DNA of 64,000 nucleotides from Ligustrum vulgare (lineage: Eukaryota; Streptophyta; Magnoliopsida; Lamiales; Oleaceae): contig OY743168.1 of the NCBI GenBank assembly GCA_963555705.1, positions 98,783,925 to 98,847,924 of the forward strand, read 5' to 3'. The notes under the pieces are model-generated. The model was not told the origin of the DNA. It saw only the letters and a list, made by a program, of their open reading frames with translations, and did no database searches. Positions 35,294-48,056 of this stretch are shown in pieces (the first letter of the stretch is position 1; the number at the start of each line of letters is the position of its first letter). The translations under genes and the position numbers were made by a program.

Positions 35294-38200
35294 CTAGAGT
35301 AAATGAGACATGTTAAGTACACCCATATTTTCAATATGACCCTCAAAACTTTTAGCTGGTAAGCTTTTGGTAAAAGGGTCTGCAAGATTTTCTGCTGATG
35401 CTATCTTGCACACTGTCACATCTCCTCGTTGAACGATTTCTCTAACCAAGTGGTATTTACGCTCAATGTGTTTTCCACGCTGATGGCTGCGGGGCTCTTT
35501 TGCATTCGCCACTGCTCCACTGTTATCACAGTATAGAGTAATGGCCTGAGATGCAGATGGAACCACCTCAAGGTCCAGTAAGAATTTCTTCAACCATACT
35601 GCCTCTTTGGCTGCTTCACAAGCTGCCACATATTCTGCCTCCATGGTGGAATCAGCAATGCATGATTGCTTGATACTCCTCCAAACAACGGCACCACCAC
35701 CCAGTGTGAACACTGATCCAGATGTGGATTTTCGGGAGTCCTTATCAGCTTGAAAATCAGAATCAGTGTAACCCGTTGGCACCAAATCTGGAGCTGAATA
35801 AACCAGCATATAATCTCGAGTTCTGCGAAGATACTTGAGTATATGCTTTACAGCGGTCCAATGCTCTGGTCCAGGATTTGACTGATATCTACTGACAATT
35901 CCAACAGCATAACAGATATCTGGGCGAGTACATAGCATAGCATACATGAGACTTCCTACAGCCGAAGCATAAGGAACCTGTTTCATGTGTTCCATTTCAC
36001 TAGGAGTCTTAGGACAATGCTCCCGTGACAAGTGAATTCCATGTCTGAAAGGCGTTTGACCTTTCTTGGAATTTTGCATAGCGAACCTCACCACAATCTT
36101 GTCTATATATGAAGCTTGAGATAGCGCAATTCTCCTGTTCTTCCTATCCCGAAGGATCTGGATTCCTAGAACATAATTGGCTTCTCCCAAGTCCTTCATA
36201 TCAAACTGTTGCGCCAACCAGTTTTTAACCGATGTTAATGCTCCTACATCATTCCCAATGAGCAGGATGTCATCTACATACAGTATGAGAAAAATCACCT
36301 TGTTGTCTTTAATTTTCTTATAAACACAAGGCTCATCAAGATTCTGATCAAAACCATAACCTTTTACAGCTTGATCAAATCTGATATTCCAGGACCTAGA
36401 CGCCTGCTTAAGTCCATAAATAGACCTACGCAGTTTGCATACTTTATGCTCTTGACCCTTTTGGGTATAACCGTCTGGTTGCATCATATAGATGCTTTCG
36501 TCAAGATTTCCATTAAGGAATGCTGTCTTGACGTCCATTTGCCACACCTCATAATCAAAATGAGCTGCAATGGATAAGAGGATCCGAATAGACTTAAGCA
36601 TGGCCACAGGTGAGAAGGTTTCCTCATAATCGATACCTTCTCTTTGGGTGAAACCCTTCGCGACCAGTCTAGCTTTAAAGGTCTCTACCTTTCCGTCTAC
36701 CCCTCTTTTTCTCTTGTAGACCCATTTGCATCCAATGGGTTTTACCCCATTAGGTGCATCTACAAGATCCCAGACAGAGTTAGTGTACATGGATTTCATT
36801 TCTGAGTCCATGGCACTCCTCCAATGGTTAGCGTCTACATCCTCCGTAGCTTCTTTATACGAGGTAGGATCCTCCTCTTGTTCAGTGGAGACTGCCTCGA
36901 AAGACTCTCCATAGAGCAAGTATCTGGAGGGCGGTCTAATGACTCTCCCACTACGTCTATGCTGAAGAGGCTCCTGGTTGATTGGAATTTGTATTTGTTC
37001 TACCACCGGCTCTCTGGTATCAAGTCCCTCGTTTCCAATTTCAATACCAAGTGGTGATGCAATGGGGACTTGTTCCTCCTCCAAGTTACGTGTCAGTGAT
37101 CCAGCAGACATGGAAGGTATAACCTCCACTTGTCTCCCACTGAATTCAGGTACCGTAACTGGTGGGGACGTGAATTCATCCTGAGTAGGTTCAATGCGGA
37201 TTACTGGGGTTGATGAACTGGGAACTTTTCCCTTCATCTCTTCCAAAAGAACCTTGCTCTTTGATTCACGTTCTTCTATATACTTGTCCTCTAAGAAAGT
37301 TGCATTTGTACTCACAAAAACTTTCTTATCTTGAGGACTATAGAAGTAATATCCTCTTGTTCCCTTTGGATATCCTACAAAAATGCATACTTGTGATCTT
37401 GATTCCATCTTTTCCACCTTTCCCTTAAGCACGTGTGCAGGACATCCCCATATCCGTATATGTGCCAGATTAGGCTTTCGCCCATTCCACAATTCCAGGG
37501 GTGTCTTAGGGACAGATTTAGATGGAACCATGTTAAGCAAGTATATTGCAGTTTGTAGAGCATATCCCCAAAAAGATGTTGTGAGAGTTGAGAAGCCTAG
37601 CATTGATCTGACCATGTCCAACAAGGTCCTGTTTCTCCTTTCAGATACACCATTCTGTTGGGGAGTACCTGGTGCACTTAATTGGGATACAATCCCATTT
37701 TCTGATAGATATGACCTAAAGTCATGGGATAGATATTCTCCACCTCGATCTGATCGAAGTGTTTTAATGTTCTTACCTAATTGCTTTTCCGCTTCAGTCC
37801 TGAATTCTTTGAACTTTTCAAAAGCTTCAGACTTGCATGCCATTAGGTAAACATAACCATATCTAGAGTAATCATCAGTGAAGGTGACGAAGTACTCATA
37901 CCCACCTCTAGCTTGGACATTAATGGGTCCACATACATCAGAGTGTACTAATTCCAAGACTTCTTTGGCCCTATACCCCTTTGAAGTAAAAGGTCTCTTG
38001 GTCATTTTTCCTTCCAGACAGGATTCGCAAATTGGCAGGGATTCCACTTTTAAGTCACTCAAAAGACCATCCCTTACAAGTCTTTGAATCCTATTTAGGT
38101 TAACATGACCAAGTCTCAGGTGCCATAAATAAGTCTCATTAGTAGGAGATAACTTAATGCGTTTGTTAGATGCAATGTGATATAGAGAGCTATCGGCAGG

Positions 38201-39412
38201 TTTCAAAGTATACAAATTGTTAAGCATATGTCCCTCACAAATTAAAACTTTATTCATAACAATTTTCACCATCAAACAAGTGAAATAAACAGAATAACCA
38301 TGTTTAAAAAGTAATGCAACCGAAATCAAATTTCGGGTAATATCCGGAACATAATAACAATTATTCAAAACCAAATGTTTATTATTAAAATAAAGATAAA
38401 CTACTCCAACAGCTCTCGCAGAAACCACTGCTCCTGTGCCAACCCTTAAAGTATGCTCCCCTTCACTGAGTTGCTTGGTTACTTGGAACCCCTGCAATGA
38501 ATTGCAAACATGATTAGTGGCTCCAGAATCTACTATCCAAGTATATGTAGAATCAACCACTAAACAAGACTCAATATAAGATAACTCACCATTACCTTGC
38601 CTTTTGGAAGCTAGATATCCCTGGCAGTTCCTCTTCCAGTGACCTTTCTGTCCACAATGAAAGCATTTCCCCTTTGGCTTGCCTTCTGTCTTTGCTTTCT
38701 TGACCTGCTGCTGTGGTCCCTTCTTGTTAGACTTCTTCCTCTTGTTGCCTCCTTTGCCTTTCGACTTGGAAGAGGATGGTCCAGCAGAAGCAACCGCCAG
38801 CACATCATTGGCCCTGGTCTTAAGAACAGTCTCAGCATTTTGAAGCTCCTGCATCAACTCGGTCAGTGACATATCCAGCTTGTTCATGTTATAACTAACT
38901 TTGAACTGAGAGAACATCTCTGGGAGAGTCTCCAAAGCCATGTCAACCTGCGTCTCCGAATTGATTTCAGCCCCCAAAACCTCAGCCACGTTAAACTGAC
39001 CAATCAATGCAAGCATATGATCTCTAACGGGTGTACCAGGTTTCATGCGCATGTTCATAATGGACCTAATAGCAGCCTGACGGGCCTGACGACCTTGATG
39101 TTCGAACATTTACTGAAGGCTCTCCATAACCAGAGCAGCAGTTTCCATATTCTGATGTTTCTGCTGCAACACATTTGAGATAGAACCCAAAATGTAGCAG
39201 CAGGCCATCTCATCAGAATGGATCCACTTCTCATATGCGGCCTTCTGTTCGGGTGTGGAAGTCCGAGTCGGTGCATTGGGACGGGGTTCAGTTAGCACAA
39301 ATTTATGCTTCTCGGCGGTGAGAACAATCATCAAATTACGTTTCCAATCAATAAAATTTTCTCCAACCAGTTGATTTTTAGTTAAGATAATGGACAGTGA
39401 ATTTCCTGACAT
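35294..39412 (-). pseudogene. Copia Gag-Pol polyprotein, one in-frame stop
   Basis: The frame opens at 39412 ('MSGNSLSIILTKNQLVGENF') and runs to 35294, broken only by TAA at 39112-39110, after which ATG follows at once in the same frame. Residue numbers below count from that second ATG (39109, 1271 residues). Gag zinc knuckle 'CFHCGQKGHWKRNC' (149-162). Aspartic protease 'WIVDSGATNH' (191-200). Integrase with 'HLRLGHVNLNRI', 'CESCLEGK' and 'HSDVCGP'. Reverse transcriptase 'YVDDILLIGN' (about 945). RNase H 'ADSTMEAEYVAACEAAKE' (about 1150). The order PR-INT-RT-RH is that of Ty1/copia. The upstream 100 residues are the Gag N-terminus, so without readthrough Pol could not be made from the normal start. 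Confidence 0.9.
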
Positions 39413-41344
39413 TTTTCTGAAATAAAATAAAATAAAGAAAATGAGCTATGCATTCAATGATTTCATATATGATGCATGAATATAAATTTATGCACAAGTA
39501 GACCCAAAACTACTATAATATGACGACATCCTAAAACCCCAAAATCTTAAACACATTTCTCTATAGGAGAAATAAATGAGATTTATGGCTAGGTTGAGAC
39601 CCTCCCATTAAAATTAATATATCTAGCATCTCATGCAATATTAATTTTATTGTCGTTAAAGTTTGGCCATCATTGACATCGTTTGGATATTCTATAGGAA
39701 GTCCCCACGATGCCTTTGATTTAAGTGTTCAACCCTTATATTGATAATTTTTCAAGTACCAAATTAATTACGTTACCTATAGGGTAATCATGATTAATTC
39801 AAACTTAAATAAATTATCACCTAATTGGGCCCAAACCAGTAACCAAAACAGTGCAGCCCTCCTATAGGGAGACTAAATAAATTAGCACGAGGCATGCACA
39901 AATTTTTACTAATGGGCTAATAAGGGAGGCCGTTGGTTCAAAAAATTTGCACCCTCACTCACTTAATATTTTTAAACTATTGGGTTTTCATTTAATAATT
40001 AAATAATCAATTTTAACTTTTAAAATCAATTTAATAATTATCAAAATTATTTTCTAATCTAACATTTAGAAAAGAAAATAAAATATAAAACTATGCATGA
40101 CAGTATAGTTCCTAGAGCGGTGTTAATGCGATCTACATGACATGTTATCAAATGACATTCATCCACAATTTAATTAAAGCAATAAATAAATGCAATAATA
40201 AAATAAAGTAGAACATGATTTATGGCCAAAACCTAGACACAAAATTACAAATTAATTAAATATTACATTGAGCCACAACCCGGCCCAATTCTTCAATTTC
40301 CATTTGCAAGTGTCCAGCCCATTACTCGAACTCTTCAAATAATAATAATCTGGCCCATGCACAAACTGTTCCAATCTGCAATTTTATTTCAGTCCATCTG
40401 GCCCAAAAGGAGTTAAGGCCCAACTGAGATTTGCAGCCCAAATAAATTCAGTCTTCATTGCAATGCTGTGCAACCTACTGATCGAGAATTCAAAAAAATG
40501 CAGCCGCGATTTCAACCGTGATTTCAGCCCCTGCCTTCTGAGATGCCATCGCCGGAAAATGCTTTGAATCATGCCACGTCAGTGTCATCCTCCGGGTGCC
40601 GCCGCCGCTGCCAACAAGGTGGAATAAACCACCAATGGCAGCAGCGGCCGCACCACGGTGGTGCTGTCGATCTCACGCAGCGCTGCACAGGCAGCGGGTC
40701 TCGCTGCCGCCGCGATCTTCGTGGAGTCACAGCGCCAAAGATGGCGCGATCGACCACAGAACGCAACAGCAGCGCCGTGATGCCGCCGACTGCGTGCAGT
40801 GAGATAGGTGGGTTCCGCTACCGTCGCGATCGAGCCAAGATAGTGACGCCAAAGGCGCCGCCATTGACTGCCGAGCACATTGGTAGCACCCACGAGTCCC
40901 GCCGACTGCCTGCATGCGGTTCATGGCTGATTTCCAGTACTTGCAAGCCAAGCCCTTGAAGTGTTGAAGATGGTGAAGTGAAATCCTTATTTCGAAATTG
41001 CTGCAGAGGTCCTCCATGTTCAAGCCTTCACAGATTCGGTCTTCATACTTTTGATTAGAACAAGATATAATTGCAAAACTAATTTCTAATTCTATTTTAC
41101 AATAAATCAAAATCAAAAGGGAAACATGGAGTCGTAATCCACCCCTTTTGTTACATGACTCGATAAAACAAATACATAATTTACAACAAACAATCTAAGG
41201 CCATAAATCAGTTCATTAAAATATCATTCAACCAATAACCGATCAAATCACATAAAACCTACACCGCTCCACTAACACATGCATAACAAAATTATTTAAC
41301 CCTAAATACATAAAACAGTATCAAAAACCTCGCTCTGATACCAT
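39413..41344 (-). other. Copia leader between 5' LTR and gag
   Basis: About 1.9 kb without a recognised gene. The primer site TGGTATCAGAGC is at 41331-41342 (complement). A strikingly GC-rich block at about 40540-40960 (many GCCGCC/GCGGC words) sits in otherwise AT-rich sequence. Open frames on both strands there have no known domain; it may be captured host DNA. Confidence 0.6.
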
Positions 41345-42784
41345 TGTTGGGAAAGAAAAAATTGACGCAACGGGATATCTAATCACAAAAATTAATTTCT
41401 TGTGATTTGGATCATCCCATAATAGGAATTCGCCGTTTTATGTATTTGACTAGATCAAATAATTTTGAACAAATAATAATTTAGCAATCGTTACCCTTGT
41501 AGCGTACTTTGACAATTATCTGTGTAGATCTTGATTCCACCAATCTCCAAACCTTCAAGTTTTCCTTGGTGTTCTTCAACAGAGGCTATGCAAGTGTGTG
41601 GTCACTTTTCTCTGGCCTTTTGGTTACACTAGGGTTAGGGTTTTTATCAAGAGAACAAAACACACACTTCACACTTTAGTGTGTGTCCCGCCCACATGTG
41701 TATTAGGTTAAGAAAAACAGTCTTAGAAGACTATTTATAAATTATTTACCCTCTAAAACCCTACCAACCCTAATACTATAACCCAGGCCCATTTCTGCAT
41801 GGCCCAATACAAGTTATAAGCCTGTATATGCCCTGTTTTATTGAAGCCACCAAGGGAACCTGATCGGACCCAATTAAACTAAGCTCCAATAAATTAATTC
41901 TGATCCAGTCAACTCTTGATCAATCAAAATAATTTATTAATCACGTTCTATTCCACTAAAAGAACGAGATTGCACTCTTAGTAAAACTGTAATTACTGAA
42001 GCAATAACCAATAATTATATCCTCTGACTTATCGCTCTTACATGTTACCCCCGTCGATCAACTGGAATATTCGAAGTAAGGTTAAACGACCAAAATACCT
42101 TTATCTGAATATTCATAAATTCTCGACTCCCATCTTCTATCTGACAGTTCTATGTGATCACATCACATCATAAAATCCAACAATCATTGTCGAATTACTG
42201 AGCTCAGATTTAACTGTCCACTAGAAGAACCAGTGAGATCATGATCATACCTAATGGTGACGGATTCCATAATACGAATATATGTTCCTCGTTATTTTAC
42301 TTTAATTCCCAGTACCGAGATATTGACCAACAATTTGATCTCACCCATTGATACCTCAAAGAACTTCAAGTTAGTAATCGAAGTTCATTATCCGATTAGG
42401 ATTAAGGTTCCATGTACGATAGTCAAGTGAAATTAAATTTGCACGGTCAATGTCACAAATTAATTTCACGTGGTCCCGTTCAATACATATCAAATGTACT
42501 CTCAATTTCATTTTCAAAATCAAAGATAGATTTTAATGAAATCGAGACGATCAAAAATAAATTATCCATATTTATTTTACTGATCGTGAACAATAACTTT
42601 AGATCGAATTACAAATTGAATCTTTCTGTGTTTAACAACTTAAACACTCAATTAGTAATATCGAATCGATCTATGGATTAACGCAAGCTCAAAATAATAT
42701 AATCAAAAATAATAAAATAATATTTTATTCCAAAAACGTCACGAGTACAAATAAATTAACTCGACGGGCATACACTTTCCAACA
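41345..42784 (-). repeat. Copia 5' LTR (right)
   Basis: 1440 bp, TGTTGGGAAAG..CTTTCCAACA, the intact copy for comparison with the left LTR. Promoter for the element. Confidence 0.95.
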
Positions 42785-42789
42785 CTCCA

Positions 42790-44121
42790 AGGTTTTAAAA
42801 CAAAAGAACATGTTTCTTTGCAGAATATTTATACTTTTTCATACATTATTGGACATCCATATGTTCTATGTCTATTAACATATATAATTTGTTTATCGAC
42901 TCTTTGAAACTTATTTTGTGTTTGCTTCAGTTTGATGACACAACATATTCCAAATCTTCTGTTCTGTTTTTCCTATTGTTTCTTGTCAGTACTTTGTTAA
43001 TGGAATATGTTCGTGTATTGGACGGGTATGAAACAGTTTGAACAGTAAAATCACATTAGACTTTTAAATACAATAAATCTACATGGCAAAATCAGTAAAC
43101 CATATTTTTTCATTTCAATTAAAAGATGAATACGACTTTGACGATTTTCGCACCTGAGTAACAAATTGATAGATATACACAGATTGCTGAGTCATAACCA
43201 CATTACGTCAAAAGTTGAGGAGCATGTAGGAAGTGAAATAAAATTAAGGACAAGTAGCACCACCTATGACTAGCAAAATCCTACAAGCGATAAAATGTAC
43301 AGAGTACCAGTTTAGGTTACTACATTTTAAAAGTTCAATTAAATGAGTAGTTTGACTTTGCATTCAAATGAATGTGTTACAATATAATTGTTACCTACAC
43401 TGTGCTTGACATCCCTGGTGATAAGATTACTCTATCTAATAATAAATTTAATGAAATTACCAAATGATTTTTTTTAATAAAAATATCTTAGAATGCCGAA
43501 ATACATCATGATGTCAAAAAAATAAAATAAAATAAAATATATAGAAAGACGTGTTTTTGCTTTCCTTGTTGAGATATAAATATCTTAACTTTCTGATATA
43601 CACATATTTAATGTGTATATAATTATTAACAAATATGAATTATTATTATTTAATCTAAGGAGTATTAGGAAAAATGTAATTGATATATTAATTATATTTT
43701 TTTCATTTATTTGAAAAAAGAAATGAATTCATCTGTGTGGGACGATAAGAGTATTTAGGATAGTGGGTAACCACAAATGTGGTCAAACTAACATGTCGAG
43801 ATCCGTCTAATCTCGGATCACCTTAAATAGGTAAAATCCAACCAGACCGTTTGGTAACATTATATGGTTTATAAACTGATTTATTTATAGTTTTGAAGTA
43901 AAAAATAGTTGTTAAAAATTGGAGAGAAAAAATGTGTGATTAAAAAGTGATTTGAGAAATTGTGTAATTTATAAATTGATTTATAAATCAATTTATCTAG
44001 TTTACCAAATGAATGCTAACAAATGTTATGCTATTCCTAAATTGTATCGTGACGAGATATCGAACGAATACACAATAAAAATGAGTCATTTGCATTCCAA
44101 TGAATCTGTCATTTAATACAA
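42790..44121. other. Intergenic region with local repeat
   Basis: No gene. Holds the first copy of a local repeat (about 43340-43460) that recurs at 44088-44345 and 44690-44790, and an inverted copy of the Tourist-like MITE at about 43848-44013. Confidence 0.55.
43848..44013. mobile_element. Tourist-like MITE copy 3 (inverted)
   Basis: Ends ACCGTTTGGTAACA and TTTACCAAATGAATGC. The interior is the reverse complement of the 26507 copy ('atgtgtgattaaaaagtgatt'). Exact ends and TSD are blurred. Confidence 0.6.
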
Positions 44122-44314
44122 CTAGTGTGTTGAGCACGCGTTGCGTGCATGGTGCAAATAGAATGCATATAGAGTTTCGTTGCGTGAAATTTGGCAATTA
44201 TTGAATTTTTCTATTTTGATTAAAAAAAAATTTAAATTCGGGCAGGCAGCTGCCCGAAATTGGGACGAAATTGGCACTATTGCTGCCCATTTCTTTCCTT
44301 TTATATACTACTGA
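44122..44314 (-). mobile_element. Non-autonomous mini-Helitron, 193 bp
   Basis: On the minus strand it starts TCAGTAGTATATAAAAGG (44314) and ends with hairpin GCACGC-AAC-GCGTGC (44148-44134), TCAACACA, then CTAG (44125-44122), with A and T flanks. It sits inside a local repeat. Two other copies of that repeat (44696 and 43374 regions) read TACAATATAATTGT.AC straight across the site, confirming both ends to the base and the AT target. Confidence 0.93.
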
Positions 44315-44315
44315 T

Positions 44316-45050
44316 ATAATTGTCACTTAGTACCTTGATCAATTTTTAGCCAAAAATAAAAAATAAAAATGAAATGAACCAAAAAATTAAAAATAAAAAG
44401 GAAAAGTAGGATGGCGAAGAATAGCACTTTAATTGATTGATTTATTTATTTGCCCTTTATATTGAAGTAAAACAATCAAATCTGTTTAACTTTGGACCGG
44501 TTCACCGGGTTGCGATTAAATCGTTAAAAAATTGATTTTCGATCCAATTTTTAAACGACAATTTTGGGCCAATTCAGGCCGAATTTTGGATCGATCATCA
44601 TTTTTTCGATTGAACTGATCCGATCCAATTTTCTAAGTATTAATTGTATGAACATGTGAGTAATAAATGATTGTACATTGATTGTGTGTAACACTAATAC
44701 AATATAATTGTCACCTAGCTTTTAACACCCTGATGATGAATATGATTACTCTATCTAACAATAGATTTTCTGAAATTATCAAATGAATATTTTTTTATTT
44801 TAGTTTTCAATAAAACTACCGAGAAAATACATGAAAATACCCTAAAAATTTTACCAATTTTTGAAAATACCCTAACAATTTTATATCTTTTAAAAATAGC
44901 CTTAAATACTATAAACTACCACAAAAACCCTTATATATCATATTTCAATTAAACCCATTAAGATTTAGAAAAGTTACAACCTAGTCCTTGAAATTTTATT
45001 AATTTTATTTATGATTTTATTTGATTTTTGTTCGCTCTTAGTAGCACCCT
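44316..45050. other. Spacer between mini-Helitron and viral insert
   Basis: No gene. Includes the third copy of the local repeat (44690-44790) and short AAAATACCCTAA-type repeats at 44830-44900 just before the viral sequence. Confidence 0.5.
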
Positions 45051-45054
45051 CACT

Positions 45055-45067
45055 TGGTATCAGAGTC
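45055..45067 (+). other. tRNA-Met primer binding site
   Basis: TGGTATCAGAGTC, matching the caulimovirid minus-strand primer site in all but the end. It lies about 90 bp before the first small ORF. Confidence 0.8.
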
Positions 45068-45149
45068 ATATGGCAGATCTAAAAGATAAATATTATATAA
45101 CACAAATTAAAAATGAATATATAATATATATACATCAAGATTTATAATT

Positions 45150-45356
45150 ATGCATACATTAACACTACCCGATAATTATAAAATAGAAATCTTGAATACT
45201 TTAAAAGATTTAGATAAAGATGTAAGAAGAGAAATATATAATCTAATAAATTTCGATATAATAAAAGAAGATTTTATCATAAACGAAATATCAGATTTAA
45301 TCCACAAAGACATACTAGAAGAGTTATATAAAGATTATAGAAATGGATTATCATAG
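45150..45356 (+). CDS. Small viral ORF a, 68 residues
   Basis: Unrecognised acidic/basic small protein ('IKEDFIINEISDLIHKDILE'). Its stop overlaps the start of the next ORF (45343), as in other coupled caulimovirid genes. Open throughout. Confidence 0.55.
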   Translation: MHTLTLPDNYKIEILNTLKDLDKDVRREIYNLINFDIIKEDFIINEISDLIHKDILEELYKDYRNGLS

Positions 45357-45765
45357 AGCGGATCCTCAATTAATTAGATATCTAGACATAGAAACAAATG
45401 AAAAATTAGATTTAATAATAGAACAAAGAAGAAATTTAATGGACCAAGTAAGAGAAGAAAGAAATATAAAACGACAAGAAAAATTAAGATAATTATTGGA
45501 GAAAAAGAGAGAATATTTTGATAGAATTTTAAAACAATTACAAAAAATTCAAACGATTTTAAAAGACAAAGAAAAAACTAGAAAAGAAAAATATGATAAA
45601 ACAAACACATTGGAAGACTATCTAAAATATTATAGAATATATCATAGAAAATCAATGATTGGATCAATAGAAGAATATTGTGAATATCAAATAATGAATT
45701 ATAAAGAAGCAAAATATGAAACAGAACTTATTCTAGAAATCGAACATATTAAAGGAAGAAATTAA
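45343..45765 (+). pseudogene. Small viral ORF b, charged helical protein
   Basis: One frame from ATG 45343 to TAA 45765, interrupted by TAA at 45490-45492. Highly charged and probably helical ('REERNIKRQEKLR', 'QTILKDKEKTRKEKY'). Its stop overlaps the next ATG (TAATG). Function unknown. Confidence 0.55.
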
Positions 45766-46726
45766 TGACAGAATTTCTAGAAATAAAATTTGAAAAACAA
45801 ATAATAGAAAATATAAAACTTCCAGTTGGATCTTATCAAATAAAAGGAGCAAATACAACTATGTTTCAACCATTAAGCTCATGGGGAGAATCTGATGGAT
45901 TTCTTAACATGCAATTAAATTGGATAAGTGCATTTTTATGGCAAACATATAAAAACATAAATTTACAAGATAAATTAGCTATCGAAAAATTATAACAATT
46001 AAATATACAGGACATGAATATTAAAGAAAAATTACAAAATATTCAAAATAAACTAACAATACAATTTAAAGAATTAAAAGAAATGATAGGAGAGGCTAAA
46101 AATATAGATGAAGAAATTTTAAAAGAATTCCAAAGAAAATCAGGAGAATTAATTAATCAAGATAAAATTGGAATAATTATAGAAAAAATAGATAGGTTAA
46201 ATGAAAAAATAAGAAAGAATGAAAACGAAAAAATCATATCAATAGAAGAAAGAATCAAAAAGTTAGAAATAAAAATAGATGATATGTATGACAGACTATT
46301 TAATGTACAAAAAAACTCAAAAACCAAGAATATAAAATGTTGATAAGTGAATATATTGAAGATTTAAAAACATAAATAAAAATATTAATAAGTGATATAC
46401 AAGAAGTAAAAAATGAATTAAAAGAAGTAAGAAATGATATAAATATACTAAAATTAGAGAATAGAGAATTCAAAGAAAATAATAAAAGCAAAGATAAGAA
46501 AATAGACAAAAAACTCATAGAAAAAGAAATACTTAGAATAGGAAAGAAGCATTTCGAACAAGAAAAAATTATAATAGAAGCAGGAAGTATGGATGATGAA
46601 TTTAGAAGAAACATATTACCAAAAATATTAGAGGAAGAATTAGAATTACAAAAATCTATAGAAAAAACTTTAGGAAAATTAAAAACTGAAGAAAAAATTG
46701 AAGAAGAACAAGACAAAAATGAATGA
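45765..46726 (+). pseudogene. Viral coiled-coil protein (virion-associated type?)
   Basis: Starts at ATG 45765 with 'LPVGSYQIKGANTTMF' and 'WGESDGFLNMQLNWISAFLW', then changes to a long Lys/Glu/Ile coiled coil (46014 onward). Broken by stops at 45993-45995, 46341-46343 and 46373-46375, with a frame change near 46340. The last frame ends at the TGA at 46724-46726, overlapping the coat-protein ATG. Position and coiled coil suggest an aphid-transmission or virion-associated type protein, but this is inference. Confidence 0.5.
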
Positions 46727-48056
46727 AGAATTAGATTTGCTTATAGAAAATTTTGACCAGTTAAGTATAGAAAACTTTAATGAATACCAAGTTTTAATGA
46801 ATACTGGAGGAGCACCTAACCCTGCTCCTATAGAAACTTCTAAACAAGAATTACCAGATCCAGATGAAAGTTATGCACCGTTATATAACAAACAACACCG
46901 ACAATATTATGATAGAATCAGAGATAGACAACCACCTAGAGGAAATAAATATAAAGATAGATTTGAACCAAATAATAACTATGATAAACCTATTAATCAT
47001 GGAGGAACAAAATTAGATCTTGATTGTAAAATAGATACTAAAAAAGCCTTATTAACTTGGGCAGATTCAATGATACTATTCTTTTTATACAATAAAGATG
47101 ATACATGGGAAAATACTGATAGAATGATAAATTTTTTAATAGCATATTTTGAAGGACATGTTAGAAATTGGTGGGAATGAATAAATAGTGATACAAAAGC
47201 ATTAATAAGAAGAAATGTACAGACAGAACTAATAAAATCAGATAGAAAAGGAATAGAAAAGATAGTAGATTATATTGCGAATGAATTTTTAGGAGAAAAT
47301 TGGATAAGTAATTCTGAAGCAGAATCAATAAGAGAAAAAGATAATGCAAGAATAAGATTAATAAATTTAACAATATGTAATATGTGTAAAATCAAAGAAT
47401 ATACTTGTGAATTTAAAGAATATTATTATGTCCAATTCTATAGTAATGAAAATCAAGAAATATATAGAGATATGTATTACAATAAATTACCAGGTTCATG
47501 GGGAATATACTTTAAAATAGAATTTAAAAAATTTATTATAGATAACCCTGGAACACCTAGAACATTAGGATCAAGAATAAAATTCCTATTTGAAAGATTA
47601 GCATATATATGTCAACAAAGACAATTATTAAAGAAATCAGGAAAACTAACTAGAATATGTTGTGAAGATATGGAAAAACCTACCCAATGGGGATGTAACC
47701 CTGAAAGAAGAAAAAATAATAAAATAAAATATAAAAATAAAAAGTTTAAAAAATTCAGAAACTTCAAAAAAAGATATATAAAACCTAAGAGGAGATATTA
47801 CAAAAGAAGATATAATCCAAATAAAAAACAGAAAAATAAAACTATAAGAAAGATAAAATCCAATGCAAATGTTGGAATTGTGGAGAAATGGGACATATAA
47901 GCCCTGATTGTAACAAAAAGAAAGTTAAAATATTACAAAATGAATATCTAGAAATAGAAAGTGAACTAAGTCAAATATCAAATATTGAAGAATACTATGA
48001 TCAAGAAGTATATATAAGTGAAACAGATTCAGAAAGCAATGAATCAGAATCAGAAT
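46719..48056 (+). pseudogene. Viral coat protein (Gag-like) with zinc knuckle
   Basis: Acidic N-terminus, central domain with 'KALLTWADSMILFFLYNK' and 'EGHVRNWWE', then 'ICNMCKIKEYTCEFKEYYYV' and 'NKLPGSWGIYF', a strongly basic region ('KKRYIKPKRRYYKRRY') and a CCHC knuckle 'CWNCGEMGHISPDC' (about 47870-47911). The knuckle is followed by an acidic Ser/Glu tail. This is the standard caulimovirid coat-protein plan. Breaks: TGA at 47178-47180, and a frame change between the basic region and the knuckle near 47870-47900. Confidence 0.8.

Larger units (their letters stand above)
33880..42789 (-). mobile_element. Complete Ty1/copia LTR retrotransposon, TSD CTCCA
   Basis: The element is 33885-42784, flanked by CTCCA on both sides (33880-33884, 42785-42789), and is transcribed on the minus strand. 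LTRs start TGTTG and end CTTTCCAACA. The tRNA-iMet primer site TGGTATCAGAGC lies just inside the right (5') LTR, and a purine-rich tract just inside the left one. By eye the LTRs differ at roughly ten bases plus one indel of about 46-60 bp, so the insertion is young. One Gag-Pol frame is broken only by a single stop. Confidence 0.95.

Noticed and set aside
40543..40959. 138-residue plus-strand ORF in the copia leader
   Set aside because: Lies antisense in a GC-rich stretch open in many frames; no domain.
45055..45067. Primer site of an LTR retrotransposon
   Set aside because: No LTR lies next to it, there is no integrase, and a 30K movement protein is present; it belongs to the pararetrovirus.
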